A stretch of DNA of 38,393 nt from SLID01 sp041667545 (GTDB lineage Bacteria > Omnitrophota > Gorgyraeia > Tantalellales > Tantalellaceae). Numbering within the stretch: position 1 is the stretch's first letter; every line of letters begins with the position of its first letter. The DNA is taken from positions 1 through 38,393 of the forward strand of contig JBAYES010000013.1 in assembly GCA_041667545.1 (NCBI GenBank), in the 5' to 3' direction. Below the pieces are notes generated by a model. The model was not told the origin of the DNA. It worked only from the letters and a program-made list of their open reading frames with translations, and searched no databases. This document shows positions 23,507-30,670 of the stretch, in pieces. Made by a program: the position numbers and the translations under genes.

Positions 23507-25207
23507 TCATACCTGCGTCACGCGCATAACCTCTTCGGGAGTGGTAATACCTTCCAGTACCCTGTTCCAGCCGTCCTGTTTCAGCGTCTTCATGCCCGAC
23601 CTGACGGCGGCTTCTTTCAGCTCTCCTGCGGAGACCTTTTTAAGTATCAGATCTTTCATTTCACCATCGACCCGCAGGATCTCGTATATTCCCGTTCTCC
23701 CCCTGTAACCGGTATTGCCGCACGCCTTACAGCCCTTACCGCGGTAAGCAACGGCCTTTTTCCCGTCCGGCAGACTGCAGGAAAGGCCAAACCGTTCCAG
23801 GACCGCCTCGGGTATTTCCTGGGGCTCTTTACATTCATCGCATATAACCCTTACCAGCCGCTGGGCCATGAACGCCTCCACGGAGGAAGCCACAAGATAC
23901 GGTTCGACACCTATGTCCATCAAGCGCGCTATTCCGCTCGGCGCGTCATTGGTGTGAAGCGTGGAAAATACGAGATGCCCGGTAAGAGCGGTCTGTATGG
24001 TTATTTCGGCCGTCTCGAAATCCCTGATCTCGCCCACCATCATGATATCCGGGTCGTGCCTCAGCATACTTCTCAACGTCCTGGAAAAGGTCAGCCCTAT
24101 CCCGGGGTTTACCTGTGTCTGTGAGATACCGTCCAATTCATACTCTATGGGATCTTCTATGGTCACTATCTTCCTTTCTTTTGTGTTCAGCCTGCTCAGG
24201 CAGGCATACAGGGTTGTTGTCTTCCCGCTGCCGGTCGGACCCGTAACCAACAGGATCCCGTACGGTTTTTTTATAATATCCTCCAGGACGTCCCGGTCTT
24301 CCGGCGACATGCCCAGGTCCTGAACACTGAAAATCATTGTCGTGGGTAATATCCGGATAACCAGGTTCTCGCCATAAAGAGTGGGCATGCAGGAAACTCG
24401 AAGCTCATATTCTTTCTTATCCACCCTTATCTGGGCTCGCCCGTCCTGCGGGAGACGTCTCTCCACTATGTCAAGCCCCGACATGACCTTTATTCGCGAT
24501 ATTATGGCGAGATAAAGACTGTGTATATCCCCGCTGGTACGGGTATCGTAAAGGATCCCGTCTATCCTGTAACGCAAGCGAAGCCTGGTCCTGAAATTCT
24601 CAATGTGTATATCGGTGGCCCTGTCTCTTATGGCCTCCTCGAGGATCTGGTTGACAAGCTTTATCACGGATGCCTTTCCGGCCATCTTCTCTATATCTTT
24701 CTCTTTTTCGCCGTCAGCAGGACAGGCCGGCCTCTTATCTTCAGGTTTTTCGGCCGCGAGGATCTCTTCTATGGTGTCGGCGCCCACGCCGTAATATTCC
24801 CGTATAGCGTCCTGTATGCTCCGTGAAGTGGCCAGCACCTTTTCTACCCTGTAGCCCAGATTGGTCTCCAGATCGTCGAGAGGCCACATGTCGAACGGGT
24901 TGGATGTGGCAATGGTAAGCGTGCCGCCTTCCAGCCGCACCGGCATGATCTTGTAATGCCAGACGAACTTCGGCGGGACGCTCGTTATGACGTTACGGTC
25001 GATCTGCAACTCCCCGGGGTCAACGAACGGTATGCCTTGCTGTTCGGCAAGAGCCTTGAGAAGCTGGTACTCCGTTATGAACCCCAGTTTTTTCAGAATT
25101 TCGCCCACGGCCTCGCCCGTGCTCTCCTGTTCTTTGATGGCGATGTTTAGCTGTTCCGCCGTTATTATCTTCTTCTCGACAAGTATTTCCCCTATTCTAA
25201 GCGGCAT
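23507..25207 (-). CDS. gspE: Type II secretion ATPase GspE
   Basis: The 566-residue protein starts at an ATG after GGGGAG. An N-terminal MshEN/GspE-N domain (RIGEILVEKKIITAEQLNIA) is followed by the RecA-like ATPase with Walker A GPTGSGKTTTLYA (about 328), Asp box TIEDPIEY, Walker B DPDIMMVGEIRDFETA and His box TGHLVFSTLHTND. Near the C-terminus the zinc motif CDECKEP ... CKACGNTG is intact. GspE is the cytoplasmic hexamer that powers pseudopilus assembly. It heads the secretion operon, 113 bases after atpC, with the hairpin at 25266-25285 between them. Confidence 0.97.
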   Translation of the reverse strand: MPLRIGEILVEKKIITAEQLNIAIKEQESTGEAVGEILKKLGFITEYQLLKALAEQQGIPFVDPGELQIDRNVITSVPPKFVWHYKIMPVRLEGGTLTIATSNPFDMWPLDDLETNLGYRVEKVLATSRSIQDAIREYYGVGADTIEEILAAEKPEDKRPACPADGEKEKDIEKMAGKASVIKLVNQILEEAIRDRATDIHIENFRTRLRLRYRIDGILYDTRTSGDIHSLYLAIISRIKVMSGLDIVERRLPQDGRAQIRVDKKEYELRVSCMPTLYGENLVIRILPTTMIFSVQDLGMSPEDRDVLEDIIKKPYGILLVTGPTGSGKTTTLYACLSRLNTKERKIVTIEDPIEYELDGISQTQVNPGIGLTFSRTLRSMLRHDPDIMMVGEIRDFETAEITIQTALTGHLVFSTLHTNDAPSGIARLMDIGVEPYLVASSVEAFMAQRLVRVICDECKEPQEIPEAVLERFGLSCSLPDGKKAVAYRGKGCKACGNTGYRGRTGIYEILRVDGEMKDLILKKVSAGELKEAAVRSGMKTLKQDGWNRVLEGITTPEEVMRVTQV

Positions 25208-25265
25208 ATTTTCTCCCCTTTCGTATAACGTTACGCGTTCCCATTTACCCTCCGAAAAGGCCGGT

Positions 25266-25285
25266 TATCCGGGTGTCCCCGGATA
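25266..25285. terminator. Hairpin between atpC and gspE, possible terminator or attenuator
   Basis: TATCCGGG-TGTC-CCCGGATA is a perfect 8-bp stem with a 4-base loop, 35 bases downstream of the atpC stop. There is no long U-run after it (CCTTTT follows a few bases later), so termination would be weak. It might separate the ATP synthase and secretion transcripts. Confidence 0.4.
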
Positions 25286-25319
25286 CTTCAAGTTGGATCT
25301 CTTTGCCTGGCTCCGCGTT

Positions 25320-25553
25320 CTACCTCTCATCCACCAGAGAGATCAGCACTTCTTTCTGCATGCGCATAACTCCCCGCTTTATCGGTATTCTCCTCTTCTG
25401 GTCGATAACGATATCTCCGGCGGCCAGAAGACTCACGATGGGTTTATGCAGATCCATGACCTCAAACTCGCCCGATGCGCCCGGAAAAAAGACGCTCCAT
25501 GCCTCCCCTTCGTATAACGTCCTTTCGGACGACATTATTTCCACACGGAACAT
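25320..25553 (-). CDS. atpC: ATP synthase epsilon subunit, short form
   Basis: The 77-residue protein starts at an ATG after GGGAGG. MFRVEIMSSERTLYEGEAWS, GEFEVMDLHKPIVSLLAAGD and IVIDQKRRIPIKRGVMRM form the beta-sandwich domain that binds subunit gamma. Epsilon usually has about 130 residues with a C-terminal two-helix domain that brakes ATP hydrolysis. Here the stop falls right after the sandwich, so the brake is absent. The stop is followed by ordinary spacer and no frameshifted continuation is visible, so the short form seems native. Confidence 0.82.
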   Translation of the reverse strand: MFRVEIMSSERTLYEGEAWSVFFPGASGEFEVMDLHKPIVSLLAAGDIVIDQKRRIPIKRGVMRMQKEVLISLVDER

Positions 25554-25619
25554 GTCCGTCCCTCCCCGCTATTTTCGATATTCATCTTCGGCCCTTCAAC
25601 ACTCCGACGCTCTAAGGCG
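25554..25619 (-). repeat. Octamer-period repeat in atpD-atpC spacer
   Basis: On the minus strand the spacer just after the atpD stop reads AGCGTCGG-AGTGTTGA-AGGGCCGA-AGATGAAT, preceded by AGCGCCTT: 8-bp units starting with AG. Similar 8-bp arrays occur at several other gene junctions in this window. Confidence 0.5.
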
Positions 25620-26999
25620 CTACATCTCCAATTTCCCTATCAGATAGAACTTATCCTCATCCACTTTGTCCACGCGCCCGCTTATTATCCTTTCACAGCC
25701 TTCCAGTGTATCCTTCAGCGTAACATATTCCCCTTTTCTTGACGTATAAGATTCCGCCACGAAAAAGGGCTGGGTCAGGAAGTTCTGCAGTTTGCCGGCT
25801 CTTTCGTATATAACCCTGTCCGACTGAGAGAGCTCCTCGATACCCACAATGGGAACTATTTTTCTCAGCTCTTTATACTTGGTGAAGATCTTAATAACCT
25901 CCTGCGTTATAGAAAAATGCTCTTCTCCGACTATGGCCGGATCGAGATTACTCGAAGAGGAAAGAATGGGATCGACGGCGGGATAGATCTTGAACTGGCA
26001 TTTTTCCCTGGTTAGAACAACGATCGAGTTGAGATGGCTGAATATAGTGACCACAGCCGGGTCAGTAAGATCATCCGCCGGCACATAAACCGTCTCCAGA
26101 GCTGTGATCGATCCGCCCGTTTTGGACCGTATCCTTTCCTGAAAATCGCTCACCTCCGAGGCAAGAGTCGGTTGATACCCCGTCTCGGACGGTATCCGTC
26201 CGAGCAGCGTAGATATCTCAGCGCCGGCCTGCACGAACCTGTAGGCGTTATCGATAACGAAAAGAACATCGTTATTTCTCTCCTGCAGGTATTCCGCGAG
26301 CGTTACCCCCGTTAGAGTCACGCCGAACTTGACCCCGGGAGACTCGTTCATCTGGCCGAACGCGAACATGACCTTGTCCAGGATATTCTGCGCCTTGAAC
26401 TCGAAATACAGTTCGTTCCCTTCCCTTATTCTCTCTCCGGCTCCCGTAAAAACACAGGCACCTTTGTGTTTTGTAACTATGTTATGGATCATCTCGAGTA
26501 TCAGCACCGTTTTTCCAAGCCCGGCCCCGCCTATCAGGCCCGTTTTCGAACCTTTCACCAGAGGAAAAAGAAGGTCTATAACCTTTATCCCCGTTTCAAG
26601 TATCGGCTGTTTCTCTCCTATTAACCTGTCCGGGTTTATGTAAGGCCTGGAAGGGACCTTCCTGACCGCGTCATACCGCTCGGTTTTTATGCCGCCTTTC
26701 TGGTCCATGCTCCGTCCGGTAGCGCCTATTATCCTGCCGAAAAGTTCCCGTCCCACCGGCACCCGGACGGGGGCGCCCGTAGCTTCAGCTTCGGAATTCC
26801 TCCTGAGGTTAAGCGTTGATCCAAGCGCTATGGAACGAGCGACATTGCCCTCCAGATGCTCGGCAACCTCCAGCAGAAGTTCTTCTCCCTCCGCCGTCTC
26901 CGTTCTCAGGACCTCGAAAATGGCAGGCAATTCCGCCGGGGACGTGAATTTTACGTCAACCACGGGTCCCTGTGCCGCCACCACCTTTCCTTTGTTCAT
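25620..26999 (-). CDS. atpD: ATP synthase beta subunit
   Basis: The start is the ATG at 26999 (MNKGKVVAAQGPVVDVKF, the normal family N-terminus); the open frame extends upstream to 27065 without support. The 459-residue protein has Walker A GGAGLGKTVLILEMI, catalytic-glutamate block CVFTGAGERIREGNELY, Walker B DVLFVIDNAYRFVQAG, and the C-terminal lever EELSQSDR in place of DELSEED. ATP is made at the alpha/beta interface. DNAYRF replaces the common DNIFRF, and SEVSDFQERI replaces the usual MGALQERI; the enzyme is divergent but all catalytic residues seem present. Confidence 0.95.
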   Translation of the reverse strand: MNKGKVVAAQGPVVDVKFTSPAELPAIFEVLRTETAEGEELLLEVAEHLEGNVARSIALGSTLNLRRNSEAEATGAPVRVPVGRELFGRIIGATGRSMDQKGGIKTERYDAVRKVPSRPYINPDRLIGEKQPILETGIKVIDLLFPLVKGSKTGLIGGAGLGKTVLILEMIHNIVTKHKGACVFTGAGERIREGNELYFEFKAQNILDKVMFAFGQMNESPGVKFGVTLTGVTLAEYLQERNNDVLFVIDNAYRFVQAGAEISTLLGRIPSETGYQPTLASEVSDFQERIRSKTGGSITALETVYVPADDLTDPAVVTIFSHLNSIVVLTREKCQFKIYPAVDPILSSSSNLDPAIVGEEHFSITQEVIKIFTKYKELRKIVPIVGIEELSQSDRVIYERAGKLQNFLTQPFFVAESYTSRKGEYVTLKDTLEGCERIISGRVDKVDEDKFYLIGKLEM

Positions 27000-27095
27000 T
27001 GTTGCCGCCTTTTTCGCGCGCGCTTCTCGTATTGTTGCCCCTCTTACACTCCGTCGCTCTGACATTGCGATTCTCCGGCCCCCGCCTATCTGACG
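27000..27095 (-). repeat. Octamer-period repeat in atpG-atpD spacer
   Basis: The minus strand at 27041-27066 reads AATGTCAG-AGCGACGG-AGTGTAAG-AGGGGCAA, four successive 8-bp units starting with A(A/G). It lies upstream of the chosen atpD start, which is one reason for rejecting the longer frame. Confidence 0.5.
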
Positions 27096-28001
27096 CTATT
27101 TCTTTATTATAAGCTGTGAGGAAAATACCTCGCGAATGTTCGTGTCCACAACACCGCGGTAGACGCGGAAATATCGCGATCTGGCCGTCTTTTGCGATTC
27201 CTCGAGTTTCTGTTTGCTTTTTTCGAGATGGATGGCGCGCGCGGCGAATTCCGAGAGTTTACTCTCCACCAGTATGCCGCGTATCCTCTCTATGAGCATT
27301 TTTTCTACAAGATACTCCATAATGCCGTCCGGAGGCGACTCGGTTATGATATCCCCGCCCCAAAAACGCGCGTATCCATCTTCCCGCTTTACAGAACTCT
27401 GAAACTCTGACGCTCCGCCTCTCTCCAACGGCAGTAAACTAACCCCCTCCACCTTCTGCACCATAAAGGAGACCGGGCGGGGATAGAATATGACTGCTTT
27501 TCCGAACTCACCGTTCCCGAAACCCTTTACTATATGGTCTTTGAGCCTGCAGGCAAGTTTTTCCCTTTTTTCCGCGTCCGACTCCTTCCCGCCGGATCCC
27601 TCGATATCTTTCAGAGAGAACCGTGTAAAGGTCTTTTTACGTTCTCTCATATATAGCTCTCCCTTTGCGCCTATGACCGTGAATACGGGGTTTTCCATTC
27701 CCGCCGCTTCTAGAGCCGCGTCAGCCACCCGGATATTGAGGCCGCCCATAAACCCTTCATCCGAGGTTACCACGATAACACAAGTGCCTTCCGCCCGCGG
27801 CTTCAGGTAAGGGTGTGAGATACCCTTAAGATCCAACATACTGAAAAACCCGTCTATCTCACCGGAGGTCTTGTCGGACCGGTCTTTTTTCTCCTGAAGA
27901 GCGTAAAAATGGAATACCGCTATATTCTTCATGACATTGACGAGTTCCGCGATCTCGTCGTTGAACCGCAGCTCTTCGGCAAGTTCCTTTATTGTACTCA
28001 T
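27096..28001 (-). CDS. atpG: ATP synthase gamma subunit, divergent
   Basis: The 301-residue protein starts at an ATG after GAAGGAAG. The N-terminal helix (ELAEELRFNDEIAELVNVMK) and C-terminal helix (SKQKLEESQKTARSRYFRVY) form the rotor coiled coil, and CVIVVTSDEGFMGGLNIRVA matches the family's VxxxTSDxGLxGGxN motif. The sequence is well off the E. coli type and closer in style to alternate (N-ATPase-like) gamma. It contains at 27399-27421 an in-frame copy of the octamer repeat (AGCGTCAG-AGTTTCAG-AGTT) encoding a loop, GASEFQSS. Confidence 0.85.
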   Translation of the reverse strand: MSTIKELAEELRFNDEIAELVNVMKNIAVFHFYALQEKKDRSDKTSGEIDGFFSMLDLKGISHPYLKPRAEGTCVIVVTSDEGFMGGLNIRVADAALEAAGMENPVFTVIGAKGELYMRERKKTFTRFSLKDIEGSGGKESDAEKREKLACRLKDHIVKGFGNGEFGKAVIFYPRPVSFMVQKVEGVSLLPLERGGASEFQSSVKREDGYARFWGGDIITESPPDGIMEYLVEKMLIERIRGILVESKLSEFAARAIHLEKSKQKLEESQKTARSRYFRVYRGVVDTNIREVFSSQLIIKK

Positions 28002-28046
28002 CGGTTTCTTCCTTCTTCAGTAAGGGCTGTCTGAAATACAAGGAAA

Positions 28047-28064
28047 ACTCTGTATTACCAGAGT
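28047..28064. other. Small hairpin in atpA-atpG spacer
   Basis: ACTCTG-TATTAC-CAGAGT forms a 6-bp stem in the 96-base spacer. No U-run follows. It may be a processing site or chance. Confidence 0.25.
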
Positions 28065-28097
28065 GTCAAAACTTCATTGAAAGCGTCCGGCCCCTCC

Positions 28098-29549
28098 TCA
28101 CCCTTCTCTGAAAAACTCGATCATGGCCTCATTCACCAGCTTCTTTTCCCTTTCCTCCGGCATTCCCCCCTCATTCAGCCTGTCGATCATTTCCGGGTAT
28201 TTCCCCCGTATAAATTCGGTTATACCGCTCTTAAAACTCTCCATATTCTCGTCGGACAGGACTTCCAGCACGCCGGTCTTCAGAGCGTAAAAGAATATGG
28301 CCTCTTCCGCCATGGATGAAGGCATGTTCCTGTCCTGCTTGATCAGAGATTCTATCTTAACACCATGTCTCAGACGGTTCTGCATCTCCTCGGAAAGGAC
28401 GGCTCTCAGCTTTGTCGTCTTCAACAGTTCTCTGTATTGCAGATATCTGAGTCCAAGGTCCTTTGAAAGTTCTTTCAGGAAAGCGGGCTGTACCCTGCTT
28501 CCTATACGGGAGACCGAAAGCCCCAAATCAACGGCCGGTTTAAATCCCTCGCCGAAAAGCGCGGAGTTCAGGTAGATCTGTCCGTCCGTCATGGAAATAA
28601 GGTTGGTGGGGATAAAACCCGCGATGTCCCCTTCGAGCGTGTCCGCGATGGGCAGGAACGTCATTGAGCCGCCTCCCGCCGCCGCCGACAAACGGGCGGC
28701 TCTTTCCATTACCTGGGCGTGCAGATAGAACACATCTCCGGGGTACGCTTCCCTGCCTGGAGGCCTCTCCAGAAGAAGCGAGAGTTCCCTGTAGGCCCAG
28801 GCATGCTTGGTCAGATCGTCAAAAACGACCAGCGTGTCGCGGCCCGAATACATGAAATATTCGCCTATAGCCGCGGCGGCGTAAGGAGCCAGGTACTGCT
28901 CTCCCACCGTTGACGACGCCAGCGCGGGCACTATAACGGTGTAGTCCAGAGCCTCATGTTTTTTAAGCGTGCCGATGACCTTCTCAAGCGAAACATGATC
29001 TTTGCCGATCAGGCAATAGATACACACGACCCCCCTGCCTTTCTGGTTCAAGATCGTATCCAGGGCGAGGGTCGTTTTCCCGGTCATCCTGTCGCCTATT
29101 ATCAACTGCCTCTGGCCCTTGCCGATAGGCAGGCACGTGTCTATGCTCCTTATTCCAGTCCTCATCATCTCCGAGACGGGGACCCTTTCCAGTACCCCGG
29201 GCGCGTCGCGAAAAACCGGGTACGCCCCGTCCGGCGCGGCCGGCCCCTTTCCGTCAAGGGGCTCCCCCAGAGGGCTTATGATCCTTCCCGGATACTCTTC
29301 GCTTACGGGGATCTTGAAAGTCTCTCCCTGCAGATAGACGCTGGCGCCCGCCTTTATTTCCTGAGGAAAACCGAGCAGAAGAACAAGTACCTCTTTTTCG
29401 TTAAACCCCATTACCATACCCTTATTTTCATCCGGCAGGACAACAAGCTCTCCCAGCATACAGCTGGAAAGGCCTTCAACTTTCAGGATAGTTTTTTTAA
29501 CCGCTTTTATAACGCCCGTCTCACGAACGCTGATACTGCCGGAACTCAT
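28098..29549 (-). CDS. atpA: ATP synthase alpha subunit, lacking the N-terminal delta-binding helix
   Basis: The start is uncertain: ATG at 29549 with GGAGG 11 bases upstream, or GTG at 29561 overlapping the atpE stop. Either way the protein (483-487 residues) begins at the beta-barrel (GVIKAVKKTILKVEGLSSCM). It lacks about 20 N-terminal residues that in E. coli form the helix bound by subunit delta. The P-loop is GDRMTGKTTLALD (usually GDRQTGKT), with RELSLLLERPPGREAYPGDV and SRIGSRVQPAFLKEL as the family's RP-GRE-YPGD and S-VG blocks. Nucleotide binding is non-catalytic in alpha. Confidence 0.92.
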   Translation of the reverse strand: MSSGSISVRETGVIKAVKKTILKVEGLSSCMLGELVVLPDENKGMVMGFNEKEVLVLLLGFPQEIKAGASVYLQGETFKIPVSEEYPGRIISPLGEPLDGKGPAAPDGAYPVFRDAPGVLERVPVSEMMRTGIRSIDTCLPIGKGQRQLIIGDRMTGKTTLALDTILNQKGRGVVCIYCLIGKDHVSLEKVIGTLKKHEALDYTVIVPALASSTVGEQYLAPYAAAAIGEYFMYSGRDTLVVFDDLTKHAWAYRELSLLLERPPGREAYPGDVFYLHAQVMERAARLSAAAGGGSMTFLPIADTLEGDIAGFIPTNLISMTDGQIYLNSALFGEGFKPAVDLGLSVSRIGSRVQPAFLKELSKDLGLRYLQYRELLKTTKLRAVLSEEMQNRLRHGVKIESLIKQDRNMPSSMAEEAIFFYALKTGVLEVLSDENMESFKSGITEFIRGKYPEMIDRLNEGGMPEEREKKLVNEAMIEFFREG

Positions 29550-29557
29550 TTCAGGTA

Positions 29558-29770
29558 TCACCCTCCGAAAATTTGAAAAAGAATTAAAAGCGCTATAATG
29601 GCAATAGCCTCCGCGAATATAAGCGCCACGATCATGGCCAAAAGTATATTGGACGCCGCGGATGGGTTCCTTCCCAGGGCTCTTATGGACGCGAACGCTA
29701 TTGCCCCTATAACCACTGACGGCCCCAGTATGGTCGAGAACACAATTAACATCATGAACAAAGTCTGCAA
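29558..29770 (-). CDS. atpE: ATP synthase c subunit
   Basis: The best start is a TTG at 29770 with GGAGGT (29777-29782) 6 bases upstream; longer frames run into the spacer repeat. The 70-residue protein is two membrane helices: FMMLIVFSTILGPSVVIGAI, then RNPSA loop, then ILLAMIVALIFAEAIAIIAL. The ion-binding Glu is in FAEAIAII. Sodium-binding c rings usually have Gln in helix 1 and Ser/Thr after the Glu; neither is seen, so proton coupling is more likely. It overlaps the alpha gene's start. Confidence 0.9.
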   Translation of the reverse strand: MQTLFMMLIVFSTILGPSVVIGAIAFASIRALGRNPSAASNILLAMIVALIFAEAIAIIALLILFQIFGG

Positions 29771-29875
29771 ACCCCTACCTCCGCGCCGCGAAATTATCAA
29801 GTCCTGGCCTTTGGCCCTTCGGCGCCCCGGCGCTTTCAACAGCGCTTGAAACTTTGACGCTATGACAACCCGTCC
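29771..29875 (-). repeat. Octamer-period repeat in atpF/H-atpE spacer
   Basis: The minus strand from 29862 down reads AGCGTCAA-AGTTTCAA, then GCGCTGTTGAA, then AGCGCCGG-GGCGCCGA-AGGGCCAA-AGGCCAGG. This is the clearest copy: six 8-bp units with an interrupting stretch. It lies directly before the c-subunit ribosome site. Confidence 0.6.
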
Positions 29876-30595
29876 TTACTCTCCCGATTTCTTCAGGACC
29901 TCTCTAAGCCTGTTTTCCAGGCTTCCATCCAAAGTAAGCGTCCCGATCTCGATGACCATGCCCGCGAGTAATTCCTTGTTCTCCGACTCCTCAAGAAATG
30001 TTTCGGCATTCGTTTTTTCCGATATGATCCCGGATATCCTCTTTTTTTCGCTGTCTGAGAGCGTGAAGGCCGTTTGTACACACACGCGACCACCGTGCCC
30101 GTCGTAAAACCGCTCCCCGGGCATGTTCTTGAGAACATCCGAGATCTGGCCTGTCATCTCCTTATGTATACTTTCCCGCGCGGCGGGAGAAAGTATTTCC
30201 ACAAATATCCGTTTTACCATCGCGGGAAGTTTTTTCCGCGTTTCGAGCTCAGCCTCATCCTTGATCTTCTCTCTGGAGTTAAGCGCGGAGTTCAGTATCT
30301 TCTCCGCTTCCTCTTTGGCGCCGGTAAGTGTCTTTTGCTTTAAGGTTTCAGACTCTTTTTCCGCCCGAGCCCTCATTTTCGCTATCTCCCGTTCCGCCAT
30401 GGCGACCATTTCATCATGCTTTTTTTCGGCGGCATCGATCTTTTGTTGGAGTTCGCTCTGCCTGAACGTGATCTCCCGTTTCAGGGTTTTAAGCCTGGCG
30501 GTCTCTTTCACGCTTTCGGTGTATAAAAGCTTTCTCAGGACAAAAACCAACGCGAAGAACGTCACAACCTGGACCGCTATAAGTTGTATAAGCAT
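29876..30595 (-). CDS. atpFH: ATP synthase b-delta fusion
   Basis: The start is the ATG at 30595 with GGAG 8 bases upstream; the open frame extends to 30622. The 239-residue protein has one N-terminal membrane helix (LIQLIAVQVVTFFALVFVLR), a long charged helix typical of subunit b (KIDAAEKKHDEMVAMAEREI), then from about 165 a delta-like domain: VCVQTAFTLSDSEKKRISGI, LLAGMVIEIGTLTLDGSLEN and RLREVLKK. The last is the conserved 'GG-x-IRIG-x-x-xDGSL' end of delta. No separate atpH is seen, so one protein serves as both stator stalk and cap. Similar fusions are known in mycobacteria. Confidence 0.85.
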   Translation of the reverse strand: MLIQLIAVQVVTFFALVFVLRKLLYTESVKETARLKTLKREITFRQSELQQKIDAAEKKHDEMVAMAEREIAKMRARAEKESETLKQKTLTGAKEEAEKILNSALNSREKIKDEAELETRKKLPAMVKRIFVEILSPAARESIHKEMTGQISDVLKNMPGERFYDGHGGRVCVQTAFTLSDSEKKRISGIISEKTNAETFLEESENKELLAGMVIEIGTLTLDGSLENRLREVLKKSGE

Positions 30596-30670
30596 ATTAT
30601 CGGCTCCATTTTCGTATAACACCTTACGCCATTGCGCTGTCGAAAAACCCCGAAGTTAAGGCCGTATTCG

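Noticed and set aside
26999..27065. Longer AtpD start at 27065
   Set aside because: The added residues are the octamer-repeat spacer and the family start MNKGKVVAAQGPVVDV fits the internal ATG.
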